Assembly (NCBI RefSeq): GCF_003369835.1
Contig: NZ_QPMJ01000003.1
Span: 310,001-374,000 of the forward strand
Length of the DNA stretch: 64,000 nucleotides
DNA from: Halorussus rarus
GTDB taxonomy: Archaea; Halobacteriota; Halobacteria; Halobacteriales; Haladaptataceae
Reading direction: 5' to 3'
The notes under the pieces were generated by a model. It searched no databases. It had not been told where the DNA came from and saw nothing but the letters and a program-made list of their open reading frames with translations. Below, in pieces: positions 28,746 through 37,688 of the stretch. Within the stretch, counting starts at the first letter, position 1, and each line of letters begins with the position of its first letter. A program made the position numbers and the translations under genes.

Positions 28746-30461
28746 ATGGCGTCAGATGACAGTCTGAAGCGGCGCAGTTTCCTGAAGGCGGCCGGCGGTG
28801 CGGCGGCCGCGGCCACGCTGGCAGGATGTACCGGCGGCGACTCGGAAGGCCAGGAGACGACCACGTCCGGCGACACCACCGACGACGGTGGTGACACCAC
28901 GACCGAATCGAGCGACGACGGACAGAACACCCTGCTCACCTACGGCCGGGGTTCGGGGTCGACGACGCTCGACCCGCAGGCCACGACCACCGGCGAGGAC
29001 GCGAAGGTCCTCAACCAGGTGTACGACCGGCTCGTCGGGTTCAAGCCCGGCGGCTCCTCGCTGGTCGCGGCGCTGGCGAAGGACTGGAACCAGAGCGGCA
29101 AGACCGCGACGCTCACGCTCCGGCAGGGCGCGACGTTCCACAACGGCGAGGAGTTCACTGCCGACGACTTCATCGCGACGTACCGGCGGTTCCTCGACTC
29201 GGAGTACGAGTACTTCGTCGGCGACTCGAACCAGTCGATCTACGGCCCGTACCTGCTCGGCAACGTCGAGGACGTGGAGGCGACCGGCGACTACGAACTG
29301 AAGTTCACGCTCTCGAAGAAGTACGCGCCGTTCGTGGCCAACCTCGCGGTGTTCGCGCTCGCGGTCATGCCGCGGTCGGCCATCGAGGGCGACCGGGACC
29401 TCTCGAAGAACCCGGTCGGCACCGGGCCGTTCTCGTTCGAGAAGTGGAACAACTCGAACCAGACCATCCGCCTGATGGCCAACGGCGAGTACTGGGGCGA
29501 GGGCCCCCACGTCGACGAGGTCGTGTTCACCGCCATCGGCCAGAACACCACCCGCGCCCAGTCGCTCGACACCGGCGAGGTCGACATCATCGACGGCATC
29601 GGCGCGCAGGCCGCCAGCGTCGTCAAGGGGTCGAGCTCGGCCTCGCTCAAGAAGAAGCCCGGGATGACCATCGGGTACATGGCGTTCAACATGGCCCGGG
29701 TCGAGGCGTTCCGTAACAAGAAGGTCCGCAAGGCCATCAGCCACGCCATCAACACGAAGGCCATCGTCGAGAACATCTACCGGGGTCAGGCCGTCAACGC
29801 GACCCAGCCGCTCCCGCCGAACGTGATGGGCCACAATAGCGAGGTCAGCGCGTACGAGTACGACCCCGAGAAGGCACAGTCGCTGCTCGAGGAGGCCGGC
29901 TACGGCGACGGGTTCTCGTTCGAGCTCGCGACGATGACGAACCCGCGGCCGTACTTCGCCTCTCCGGTCCAGACGGCCCAGACGGTCAAGTCGAACCTCG
30001 GCGAGGTCGGCATCGATGTCTCCATCAACAAGCAGTCGTGGAACCCCTACCTCACGTACACCGCAGAGGGCAAGCACGACGCGTGTTTCCTGGGCTGGAT
30101 CTCGGACAACGCCGACCCGGACAACTTCTTCTCGCCGCTGCTGGGCCACTCCGGGATGAGTCTCGACAAGATCCCCGAGGGCCAGGACTGGGTCAGCTCG
30201 GACGTCGAGGGCATCAACACCGGCAACCGCGCCCGGTGGGCCAACCGGGAGTTCCTCGAACTCATCCGGGAGGGTCAGTCGACCTACGAGCAGTCCGCGC
30301 GCAAGGAGACCTACGAGCAGGCCAGCAAGCTCACCCACGACGAGGCGCCGTGGGTGTTCATGACCCACACCGAGGTGCTGCGCGGCGTCAACAACCGCGT
30401 CAAGAACTACACGGTCGCGCCCATCAGCGGGCCGTTCCTCAACCTGGTCTCGGTCGAGTGA
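28746..30461 (+). CDS. Peptide/nickel-type solute-binding lipoprotein 2
   Basis: A 571-aa SBP_bac_5 protein with the Tat signal KRRSFLKAAGG and lipobox LAGCTGG, then a Thr/Asp/Gly-rich linker (residues about 38-65) typical of haloarchaeal surface lipoproteins. The mature domain aligns throughout with the preceding gene (shared AFNMARVEAFRnKnVRnAISxAINT), so the pair arose by tandem duplication. It should deliver solute to the DppB/DppC-type permeases encoded next. A TATACTTATG box precedes it, giving it its own promoter. Confidence 0.93.
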   Translation: MASDDSLKRRSFLKAAGGAAAAATLAGCTGGDSEGQETTTSGDTTDDGGDTTTESSDDGQNTLLTYGRGSGSTTLDPQATTTGEDAKVLNQVYDRLVGFKPGGSSLVAALAKDWNQSGKTATLTLRQGATFHNGEEFTADDFIATYRRFLDSEYEYFVGDSNQSIYGPYLLGNVEDVEATGDYELKFTLSKKYAPFVANLAVFALAVMPRSAIEGDRDLSKNPVGTGPFSFEKWNNSNQTIRLMANGEYWGEGPHVDEVVFTAIGQNTTRAQSLDTGEVDIIDGIGAQAASVVKGSSSASLKKKPGMTIGYMAFNMARVEAFRNKKVRKAISHAINTKAIVENIYRGQAVNATQPLPPNVMGHNSEVSAYEYDPEKAQSLLEEAGYGDGFSFELATMTNPRPYFASPVQTAQTVKSNLGEVGIDVSINKQSWNPYLTYTAEGKHDACFLGWISDNADPDNFFSPLLGHSGMSLDKIPEGQDWVSSDVEGINTGNRARWANREFLELIREGQSTYEQSARKETYEQASKLTHDEAPWVFMTHTEVLRGVNNRVKNYTVAPISGPFLNLVSVE

Positions 30462-30490
30462 CCGGCGCCGCCCGAGGGCGGTAACGAGTC

Positions 30491-30513
30491 TTTTTTCACG
30501 CACGCGGTTTTTT
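30491..30513 (+). terminator. Double poly-T tract, candidate partial terminator
   Basis: T6 at 30491-30496 and T6 at 30508-30513, separated by CACGCACGCGG, lie between the binding-protein gene and the permease genes. Archaeal RNA polymerase terminates on T-rich tracts. This could reduce transcription into the permease genes and keep the binding protein in excess. Confidence 0.45.
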
Positions 30514-30523
30514 CTCCGGGTGA

Positions 30524-31537
30524 ATGATTTCCAAGCGGTTCGTTGTCAAACGACTCCTGCTGCTGGTCCCGGTGCTGTTCGGGGTGGCGACGTTCGTGTT
30601 CGCCATCCTCCACCTGGCGCCGGGCGACCCGGCGCGGGTCATCGCCGGCCAGCGGGCGTCCGAGGAGTTCGTCCGACAGATCCGGACCGAACTCGGGTTG
30701 AACGACCCCATCTGGGTGCAGTACGGTCGGTTCCTGTTCGAGGCCGTCCAGCTCGACTTCGGCGAGTCGTACCAGATCCGGCGCGGCACGCCGATCAAGC
30801 AGGTGCTGGCCGCCCGGCTCCCGGTCACGCTGGAGATGGCCCTCTACGGCCAGATACTGGGCATCTTCTTCGGCATCCCGATCGGGGTGCTGGGTGCCAT
30901 CAAGCAGGACTCCATCAGCGACCACGTCACCCGGATCGGTGCGCTGTCGGGCATCAGCATCCCGATCTACTGGAGCGGTCCGCTGCTCATCCTCCTGTTC
31001 GCCCAGGTGCTGAACGTGTTCCCGGCGAGCGGCCGCATCGGGACCCGGTACAGCGTGGAAGCGATCACGGGCGTGCTGACCATCGACACGCTGTTGCACG
31101 GCAACTTCGCCGCCTTCCAGTCGGCGGTGATGCACCTCTTCCTGCCGTCGCTGGTCATCGGCATCTACTCGATGGCGCTCATCTCCCGGATGATGCGGTC
31201 GTCGATGCTCGAGACCATCCGCCAGGACTACATGCGGACCGCCCGCGCGAAGGGCCAGGGCTCGAAGATAACCGTGCTGAAACACGGCCTCCGGAACGCG
31301 CTCATCCCGGTGGTGACGGTCATCGGCATCCAGTTCGGCAGCCTGCTCGGCGGCGCGGTGCTGACCGAGACGATATTCGGCATCGGCGGCATCGGCACGC
31401 TGCTGGTGCAGGCCATCCGGGTCGGCGACTACCCCGTCGTCCAGGGGACCGTGCTGACGTTCGCGTTCCTGTTCACGCTCGTGAACCTGCTCGTCGACGT
31501 GACCTACTCGTACCTCGACCCGAGGATCGAACAATGA
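30524..31537 (+). CDS. DppB-type ABC transporter permease
   Basis: A 337-aa inner-membrane permease with about six helices. It starts with the classic DppB segment (LLLLVPVLFGVATFVFAILHLAPGDPA). The EAA-loop coupling region is MLETIRQDYMRTARAKGQG followed by LRNALIPVVTVIG, and the end carries ETIFGIGGIGTLLVQAI. It forms the channel with the DppC-type protein encoded 49 bp downstream. The ATG at 30524 directly precedes a basic segment (ISKRFVVKRL). Confidence 0.94.
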   Translation: MISKRFVVKRLLLLVPVLFGVATFVFAILHLAPGDPARVIAGQRASEEFVRQIRTELGLNDPIWVQYGRFLFEAVQLDFGESYQIRRGTPIKQVLAARLPVTLEMALYGQILGIFFGIPIGVLGAIKQDSISDHVTRIGALSGISIPIYWSGPLLILLFAQVLNVFPASGRIGTRYSVEAITGVLTIDTLLHGNFAAFQSAVMHLFLPSLVIGIYSMALISRMMRSSMLETIRQDYMRTARAKGQGSKITVLKHGLRNALIPVVTVIGIQFGSLLGGAVLTETIFGIGGIGTLLVQAIRVGDYPVVQGTVLTFAFLFTLVNLLVDVTYSYLDPRIEQ

Positions 31538-31586
31538 GCGCGCTCGCACCACACTCGATCGCGACGACTTCCCGGGAGCAATCTGC

Positions 31587-32552
31587 ATGAGTACCCAGAC
31601 CGACGTCGAAACCGAGGACGTGGGCCAGCGCGGCGCCGTCGAGCGGCTCCGCGCCTCCCCGTTCCTCTCCGAACTGCTGTCGAACCGCCTCGCCCTCGCG
31701 GGCCTCAGCATGATCTTCGCCATGGTGGCCATCGGGCTCTACGCCAGGCTGTTCATCGACCTCGCGACGGTCAGCCAGAGCCAGATCGGCACCAACCCCA
31801 ACCTGGCGCCGCCGAGCTGGCTCGGCCAGAAGCCGACCCAGATGGTCACCGACTACGGCGCGTGGGCCTACCCGTTCGGGACCGACATCCAGTCGCGGGA
31901 CATCTTCAGCCGGGTGCTCTACGGCGCGTGGCTCGCGCTGATGTACGGCACCATCACGGTCGGCGCCTCGACGGTGCTGGGCGTGGGGCTGGGCATCCTC
32001 GCGGCGTACTACGGCGACCTCACCGACAACGTCATCATGCGCACCATGGACGTGCTGCTAGCGTTCCCGAGCTTGCTGCTCGCGCTGGCGCTGGTCGCCA
32101 TCTTCGGCGCCGGGCTCTGGAAGGCCGTCATCGCGCTGACGCTGGTCTACACTCCGCGGTTCGCCCGCGTCGTCCGCGGCGCCGCGCTGAAGGTGCTCGA
32201 GGACGAGTACATCGAGGCCACCGAGGCGCTCGGCGCCAAGGACCCCCGGGTCATCGTCCGGCACATCCTTCCGAACTGCCTCGCGCCCATCACCGTCCAG
32301 TCGACGCTCAACTTCGGGCTGGCCATCATCGACCTGGCGGCGCTGTCGTTCCTCGGCTTCGGCGCCGAGGCCGGCACCCCGTCGTGGGGGCTGATGCTGT
32401 CGAACGGCGTGAACCAGGGGCTGCTCACCGGCGACTGGTGGTGGTCGTTCTTCCCCGGCCTGTTCCTGGCCATCACGGTCCTGGGGTTCAACCTGCTCGG
32501 CGACGGGATGCGCGACGCGCTCGACCCCCGGATGCGCGAGACCGTCGACTGA
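31587..32552 (+). CDS. DppC-type ABC transporter permease
   Basis: A 321-aa permease. Residues 1-25 are an acidic cytoplasmic tail. An OppC_N-like helix follows (LALAGLSMIFAMVAIGLYARLF), then an extracytoplasmic loop with FGTDIQSRDIFSRVLYG, which is diagnostic of the DppC branch. The EAA motif is YIEATEALGAKDPRVIVRHI. It pairs with the DppB-type protein upstream, the fused ATPase and the two solute-binding proteins. Its stop codon is 3 bp before the next gene, so transcription almost certainly continues. Confidence 0.94.
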   Translation: MSTQTDVETEDVGQRGAVERLRASPFLSELLSNRLALAGLSMIFAMVAIGLYARLFIDLATVSQSQIGTNPNLAPPSWLGQKPTQMVTDYGAWAYPFGTDIQSRDIFSRVLYGAWLALMYGTITVGASTVLGVGLGILAAYYGDLTDNVIMRTMDVLLAFPSLLLALALVAIFGAGLWKAVIALTLVYTPRFARVVRGAALKVLEDEYIEATEALGAKDPRVIVRHILPNCLAPITVQSTLNFGLAIIDLAALSFLGFGAEAGTPSWGLMLSNGVNQGLLTGDWWWSFFPGLFLAITVLGFNLLGDGMRDALDPRMRETVD

Positions 32553-32555
32553 CCG

Positions 32556-32933
32556 ATGGTCTCCGGCGACTCGGCGAACGGCGACGCCTCGGTCCTCCGC
32601 CAGCGCGCCCGCGAGGTCGGTCGCGCGACGCTGCTGGGCGCCGGCCTCGGCGCGTTCGGACTGGTGGTCCTGGTCGCCACGGGGGAACCGGTCGACGTCG
32701 CCAGCGAGACGGTGTTCGCGGTCGGGGCCCTGGTCTTCGGCTTCTCGCTGCTGGGCTGGTCGGGGACGGTGTTCGCCGGCCGCGGCATCGAGCACTTCCA
32801 GCGCCACGTCGGCGGCCGGTCGGACTGGTCGGCGGCCGACTCCCGGCAGGCCATGGCGGTTCTGGGCGGCGTGGGCGTCGGCGGGATGGTCGGCGCGAGC
32901 CTGGCGACGGTGGTCGTCGGCAGCCTGGCCTGA
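32556..32933 (+). CDS. Small three-helix membrane protein
   Basis: A 125-aa haloarchaeal protein that I cannot name. Three hydrophobic segments are visible (LLGAGLGAFGLVVLVA, TVFAVGALVFGFSLLGW and AVLGGVGVGGMVGASLATVVVG), separated by an acidic loop and the HFQRHVGGRSDW segment. It starts 3 bp after the permease and so is probably in the same operon, but this may only be read-through. Any role in peptide import is conjecture. Confidence 0.6.
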   Translation: MVSGDSANGDASVLRQRAREVGRATLLGAGLGAFGLVVLVATGEPVDVASETVFAVGALVFGFSLLGWSGTVFAGRGIEHFQRHVGGRSDWSAADSRQAMAVLGGVGVGGMVGASLATVVVGSLA

Positions 32934-33407
32934 CCCGGGCGGACGGTACGGACTCGTCCCGTCGGCCGTGACTTCTCCGCGCGCCACGTCGTCTGTCGGT
33001 GCTTCGCCGGCGGCGTCTCGACGTCACCACGCACAGCTACGCGGTCGTCCGTCGCGGTACGTCTCGCGCCGACGCGGTCCCGCAGGTCGGCGGTCGGTCG
33101 CTCGAAAAGTGACGACGGGAGAGGCCGAGCAAGCGTCCCCGTCGCAGGTTCCGTTGGCGGACGAGTACCCTTCTGGTTGGTAGTCGTTCGAGTGGCGGTG
33201 CGTCAGTCGGCGGGGGTTCGCCGACACACCTTGCTATGTCGGTTGTACACATAATGGAATCCTTACGGGCAACTATTTCCATTCCTGGTCTCGGAACAAG
33301 ACGTTCGTACTGAAATACGTGCAAATAGGTGTTATTTCGAATAATCGCTTCCGCGATCGGCCGGCGGTTGTCATTCGTCGGCTTCCGCCGCGCGCCGTCG
33401 GTCGTCC
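32934..33407. other. Long intergenic region without a recognised gene
   Basis: These 474 bp hold no protein-like frame on either strand. The first half is GC-rich and carries no repeat that I can match elsewhere in the window. The part around 33230-33360 is A/T-rich (TGTACACATAATGG, GGTGTTATTTCGAATAATCG) and may contain promoters or a decayed sequence. Confidence 0.4.
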
Positions 33408-34715
33408 TCACCCCCGGACGTTCGTCCCGACCGGGTCGCCGAACTCGCCGTCCGCGACTTCGCCGCCGTCCGTGCCCTCGCGCTCCCAGACCACGGTGCC
33501 CCGGACCATCGTCAGTTCGGGGAAGACCCCGCGCATCCCCTCGAACGGGGTCCACCCGCACTTCGAGTGGAGGTCCTCTCCGCGGATCTCCCGGGAGTCG
33601 TCGGGGTCGACCAGCACGAGGTCGGCCATCAGCCCCTCCTCGACCTTCCCGCGCCGAGTGAGGCCGAAGACGTCCGCCGGGTTGGCCGCGGTCAGGTCCC
33701 GGACGCGCTCGTAGCTCAGGTTGTCCTTCCGGGCCTCTTCGAGCAGCAGCGGGAGGGCGGTCTCGACGCCCGGCACGCCGCTCGGGGCGTCCCAGACGCT
33801 CGCGTCCTTCTCCTCGCGGGTGTGAGGCGCGTGGTCGGTCGCGACCACGTCGACGGTGCCGTCGGCGACGCGCTCGAAGAGGGCCGCCCGGCGCTCCTCG
33901 CTCCGGAGCGGCGGGTTCATCCGGCCGAAGGTGCCCAGCTCGTCGTAGTCCTCCCGCGAGAGGAAGAGGTGGTGGGGCGTGACCTCGCAGGTCGCGCCGC
34001 CATCTCCCGCGGCGTCGACGCCCTCGGGCGTGCTGGTGTGGGCGACGTGGACTCGCGCACCGGCCTCCTCGCCGATCTCGACCGCGCGCTCGACGGCGGC
34101 GACCTCGGCCTCGGCGGTCCGGTAGGCGCTCCAGGCGTCGTAGTCGTCGCCCGCTCGGTCCAGAGCGTCCTCGGAGAACAGGTCGGCGTCCTCGGCGTGG
34201 ACCGTCACGACCCGGTAGGCGTCGGTCGCGCGCTCGACCGCCTCGCGGAACAGCTCCTCGTCGATGCCCATGTCGCCGGTCGAGTCCGCGAGGAACACCT
34301 CGCCGAGCGCGAGCACCGGCCGGTCGAACAGCTCGTCGGGGTCCCACTCCTCGGTCACGCCGCCGTTGATGCCGTAGTCGACGTACGAGTCGGCGGCCAG
34401 CTCGGCCTTCCGGTCGAACGATTCGCCGTCGACGGTCGGCGGCTCGGTGTTGGGCTGGTCGACGACCGTGGTCACGCCGCCGGCCGCGGCCGACCGGCTC
34501 CCGGTCTCCCAGGTCTCCTTGTGGTCGAAGCCGGGCTGGCGGAAGTGGACGTGGGCGTCGATCATCCCGGGCAGCAGGAGCTTGCCGGCGGCGTCGATGG
34601 TGTCGCCCGAGTGGGTCAGCGTCGACCCGACGCCCGAGATGCGGCCCGCGTCGGTGTCGACGCGCACGTCGACCTCGCGGCCGTCGGCGAGCGTCGCGTT
34701 CTGGATGGTGAGCAT
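33408..34715 (-). CDS. pyrC: Dihydroorotase
   Basis: A 435-aa cyclic amidohydrolase catalysing the ring closure of carbamoyl-aspartate to dihydroorotate in pyrimidine synthesis. Metal-site motifs are DAHVHFRQPG, VAHTSTPEG, CEVTPHHLF and VATDHAPHT with the catalytic Asp. The sequence LGEVFLADSTG lies where many amidohydrolases carry a carboxylated lysine. No lysine is present, and the same variant is common in this dihydroorotase branch. The ATG at 34715 starts the small beta domain directly. Allantoinase is the alternative, but NPPLRS and the motif set favour dihydroorotase. Confidence 0.88.
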   Translation of the reverse strand: MLTIQNATLADGREVDVRVDTDAGRISGVGSTLTHSGDTIDAAGKLLLPGMIDAHVHFRQPGFDHKETWETGSRSAAAGGVTTVVDQPNTEPPTVDGESFDRKAELAADSYVDYGINGGVTEEWDPDELFDRPVLALGEVFLADSTGDMGIDEELFREAVERATDAYRVVTVHAEDADLFSEDALDRAGDDYDAWSAYRTAEAEVAAVERAVEIGEEAGARVHVAHTSTPEGVDAAGDGGATCEVTPHHLFLSREDYDELGTFGRMNPPLRSEERRAALFERVADGTVDVVATDHAPHTREEKDASVWDAPSGVPGVETALPLLLEEARKDNLSYERVRDLTAANPADVFGLTRRGKVEEGLMADLVLVDPDDSREIRGEDLHSKCGWTPFEGMRGVFPELTMVRGTVVWEREGTDGGEVADGEFGDPVGTNVRG

Positions 34716-34853
34716 TCGTGGGCGGGTGGTTCGGGGGTGGGCGTCCTAAGGGTCCCGATTCGCCGACTAGGAGGTGTTGGATTGGTCGTGGTTCCCGAAG
34801 TCAACGGCGTCGTCGGCGTGAGAATCGGCAGACCCAGAACAGCCACCGGTGAC

Positions 34854-35136
34854 GCTTCCTCGAAAGCCCCCGGTCGCTCGCCACCGGAAGACGGTCCTCG
34901 TCGCTGCGCTCCTCGGCTGCGACTTCCGAGGTCTCGTTCGCTACGCTCACGAGACGGTCGCTCAGCGACATATCCTCGGCTCGCTTCGCTCGCCGGAAGA
35001 CGTTCCTGCTCACTCCGTTGCGCGGGCTGCGACTTCCGAGGTCACGCTCGCTCCGCTCGCGTGACCGCCTCGGATAGTGGTCGCTGAGGCGACTGAAGTG
35101 CACGCGAGCGACCGGCCCCTTTCAGTCCTGCCCGAC
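34854..35136 (+). repeat. Interspersed repeat family B, copy 2
   Basis: Begins CTTCCTCGAAAGCCCCCGG and ends CGACCGGCCCCTTTCAGTCC, with GACATATCCTCGGCTCGC and GCCTCGGATAGTGGTCGC in the same order as the copy at 20061-20194. Between these blocks are extra short inverted segments such as CTCGTTCGCTACGCTCACGAG, so this copy is about twice as long. The rest of the 34716-35279 gap shows no gene. Confidence 0.75.
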
Positions 35137-35279
35137 GGTGGCTGTGAGGCCGAGCGCGTTCCGGTGGTTCGTGTCACCGGGCGCTTCCCTGTGGATTGTG
35201 TCGCCTGTCGCTTCCCGTGGTCTACGTCGTCGAGCGCGAGAATCGAGGTCGGCGGCCGGCAGTTGTCTCTGGAAAGTCG

Positions 35280-35984
35280 TCAGTCGGCGGCCTCGGGGTC
35301 AGGAAGGTCCGGAACCGAGACGACCTCGGGGTCGGCGTCGCCGACCAGCAGTTCCTCGACGGTCCGGGCGACCGTCTCGGGGTCGGTCTCGCCGCCCGCC
35401 GCGGCGAGGCTGCCGACCGACGCCGGATCGAAGGGGAGCTCGAGCGCGGTGTACACAGGGTCGAGAACGTCCGCGATCTCCTCGCGGTCGCGCACGACGA
35501 CCACGCCCGAGACCAGCGCCGCGTTCTTCCGGACGCGCTGGGCGACCCCGACCAGCTTGCCCCCGCTCCGGAGCGAGTAGTCGCCCGGGCAGAAGCTCGC
35601 CTCGGGCTCGCCGCGCGAGGCCGGCACGCCGAGCCGCCAGAGCGCGCGCTGGACCGCCCGGGTCACCGACTCGTAGCGCTCGTCCATCCCGACGCGCATG
35701 TCCTCCAGGGGGACCACCTTCGCGAACGCGACCGTGTCGCCGGTGTAGGCGACCGCCCGGCCGCCGACCGACCGCTCGACCGGGGGAAAGTCGCAGGCTG
35801 CGGCGACCTTCTTCGCCACGTCGAAGTCGTCGGCCCGGGAGTCGCGCCGGCCGAACGCGAGCTGGCGGTGGGGCCGCCACGCCCGGACCGCCGCCTCCCC
35901 GTCCTCGGCCCCTCGTTCCAGCATTCCGGCGACGACGTCGCGGTCGGCCGCCCGACTCGCCGCCCGGCCCCGGAGTACGCGCAT
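35280..35984 (-). CDS. Lipoate/biotin protein ligase family protein
   Basis: A 234-aa protein of the LplA/LipB/BPL fold. LAFGRRDSRADDFDVA, VERSVGGRAVAYTGDT (the RRxxGGxxVxHxxGxxx-like motif of lipoate ligases), YSLRSGGKLVGVAQRV and the downstream VVVRDREEI are the conserved core. It should attach or transfer lipoyl or octanoyl groups to 2-oxoacid dehydrogenases or the glycine cleavage H protein, but the target is not certain. The start ATG at 35984 gives MRVLRGR, and upstream sequence is not protein-like. Divergent from the M23-like gene, 55 bp apart. Confidence 0.83.
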   Translation of the reverse strand: MRVLRGRAASRAADRDVVAGMLERGAEDGEAAVRAWRPHRQLAFGRRDSRADDFDVAKKVAAACDFPPVERSVGGRAVAYTGDTVAFAKVVPLEDMRVGMDERYESVTRAVQRALWRLGVPASRGEPEASFCPGDYSLRSGGKLVGVAQRVRKNAALVSGVVVVRDREEIADVLDPVYTALELPFDPASVGSLAAAGGETDPETVARTVEELLVGDADPEVVSVPDLPDPEAAD

Positions 35985-36039
35985 GGCGGGGCTTTCGCAT
36001 CCGGAGTACCTAAACCCTCGCGTCTCCGAGACGCGGACG

Positions 36040-36912
36040 ATGGTCACGGTCGGTGCCGAGGCGCTTTCGCGCTTCCCGCGGTTCTCGCTGTACAACTCGC
36101 CGTACCCCGCCCACGACGAGGGGTGTGCCGTGGACCTGTATCCTCACCGCGGGGACTGGCGAGAAGTCGGGGACGGGCCAGAAGCGAGGGAAACGGCCGC
36201 GCCCAGTCCCGTCGCCGGCGAGGTCGTCGCCACCCGGACCGTCTCGGCGCCGCCGAAGGACTACGCCGTCGAGCACGACCACCTCATCGTGGTCGACACG
36301 GGCGACCACCTCGCCCGTATCCTCCACGTCGACCCCGCCGTCGAATCCGGCGACGCGGTGGCGGTCGGCGACTCGCTCGGCGAGATGGTCCGGTCGGGCT
36401 TCTTCGCGCCGTGGGTCGACAACCATCTCCACCTCGGCTTCCGGCCGCGCGACGCGAACCCCTATCGGGCCTCGGGGTCGCTCCCCCTCGAACTCGACCC
36501 GACGCTCGACCTCGCGGGGGTCCCCTGGAACGGCCGGGGGACGGTCGTCTCGACCGGCGACACCTACGCGGTTCTCGACGCGCCCGACCACCCCGCGCCG
36601 GGCGAGCGGTTCGCGGGCATCGCTGCCGACACGGGGAGCAGCGGGATACTCGACGGCGGCCTGCCCCACTACGACGGCGGCGGGGTGCTCCGTGGAGACG
36701 ACGGAGCGAAGACGGTCTCGCTCGCCGGACGACGAGTCGGCCTCGCCGACGGCCGGACCGTGACGTGGGACGACGTGACGGTGCGAGCCCATGGGACGCC
36801 GATTACCGGCCTCTCGCTGTTCTTCGCCCGCGAGGCGTTCGGCGCCAAACTCGTCTGTCCGGACGCGACGTTCGAGGTGGGCGAGCGCGTCGACGTGACA
36901 GTCACCCGGTGA
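36040..36912 (+). CDS. M23/LytM peptidase-fold-like protein
   Basis: A 290-aa soluble protein. HDEGCAVDLYP near residue 25, the SPVAGEVVATRTV strand, LHVDPAVESGDAVAVGDSLG and NHLHLGFR resemble the HxxxD and HxH zinc ligands and the surrounding beta sheet of the M23 fold. Haloarchaea have no peptidoglycan, so classical lysis is not expected. No signal peptide is present. CCTAAACC about 27 nt before the ATG is a TATA box for a leaderless mRNA. The second half (residues 170-290) is beta-rich and not recognised. Confidence 0.7.
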   Translation: MVTVGAEALSRFPRFSLYNSPYPAHDEGCAVDLYPHRGDWREVGDGPEARETAAPSPVAGEVVATRTVSAPPKDYAVEHDHLIVVDTGDHLARILHVDPAVESGDAVAVGDSLGEMVRSGFFAPWVDNHLHLGFRPRDANPYRASGSLPLELDPTLDLAGVPWNGRGTVVSTGDTYAVLDAPDHPAPGERFAGIAADTGSSGILDGGLPHYDGGGVLRGDDGAKTVSLAGRRVGLADGRTVTWDDVTVRAHGTPITGLSLFFAREAFGAKLVCPDATFEVGERVDVTVTR

Positions 36913-36927
36913 GGGGTCTCCGCGACC

Positions 36928-37500
36928 CTACTCGAACGCGATTTCCTCCTTCGTCGTTAGTTCGCCGAACAGGAAGTCGGAGTGCTCGACCGCGTAGTCG
37001 CGGTGGTCCTCCTCGATGTAGCCCAGCGCGTCCTCCACGACGACCGGTCGGTAGTCCCGGAGCCCTGCGCTCCCTGCGGTGTGGAGCACGCAGACGTTCG
37101 CCAGCGTCCCGCAGAGCAACAGGTCGTCGACGCCGTGGGTGTCGAGGTACCCCTCCAGGTCGGTCCGGTAGAACGCGTCGTAGGTGTGCTTCTCGACCAC
37201 GTGGTCGGTCTCGCGCACGTCGAGGTCCTCGTGAAGTTCGGCGTCCCACGACCCCTCGAGGACGTGCTCGCCCCACCGGTCGAACTCGTCGTAGTAGTGG
37301 CTGTCCTCGAACTGTCCCGGCGGGTGGACGTCGCGGGTGTAGACGACCGACGCGCCCGCCTCGCGCGCCCCGGCGACGACGTCTGTCACGTCGTCGATAG
37401 CGTCCTCGCTCGCGGGCGCGTAGAGGCTGCCGTCGGGGTGGCAGAAGCCGTTCTGCATGTCCACGACCACGACCGCCGTCGACTCCGGGTCGAAGCTCAT
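36928..37500 (-). CDS. Cysteine hydrolase, nicotinamidase-like (isochorismatase family)
   Basis: A 190-aa hydrolase. The catalytic triad is Asp14 (VVVDMQNGF), Lys104 (VVEKHTYD) and Cys137 (GTLANVCVLHTA). Asp57 and His59 (TRDVHPP), with further histidines, form the nicotinamidase-type metal site. It probably converts nicotinamide to nicotinate. The nicotinate phosphoribosyltransferase gene 1.7 kb away on the other strand supports this. A generic isochorismatase-family hydrolase is the alternative. The ATG at 37500 gives MSFDPES; the upstream frame is Arg-rich. Confidence 0.85.
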   Translation of the reverse strand: MSFDPESTAVVVVDMQNGFCHPDGSLYAPASEDAIDDVTDVVAGAREAGASVVYTRDVHPPGQFEDSHYYDEFDRWGEHVLEGSWDAELHEDLDVRETDHVVEKHTYDAFYRTDLEGYLDTHGVDDLLLCGTLANVCVLHTAGSAGLRDYRPVVVEDALGYIEEDHRDYAVEHSDFLFGELTTKEEIAFE

Positions 37501-37688
37501 GCGCGCCAGTAGTGGCTCCCGGCCGAAAACGCTTTCCGAGGCCCGGCGCGGGTCCGTGTCGCCGGGTCGGCCGGGACGCTGGATCAGTCCGAGGCTCCGG
37601 CGGCGTCGCGCCATCGGGACCGATGGATGTTTTCACCGGTCCATCAGGAGGTTTTTGTCGGCGCGGCCCCACGTTACGGCCACAGTAA

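Noticed and set aside
33037-33407. Coding sequence in the gap after the small membrane protein
   Set aside because: Frames on both strands are mixed in composition, one is the tail of a mirror frame of dihydroorotase, and none starts at a credible codon.
33408-34715. Dihydroorotase lacking the carboxylated lysine as a functional anomaly
   Set aside because: A subgroup of dihydroorotases lacks this lysine, so it is a family trait and not an oddity of this copy.
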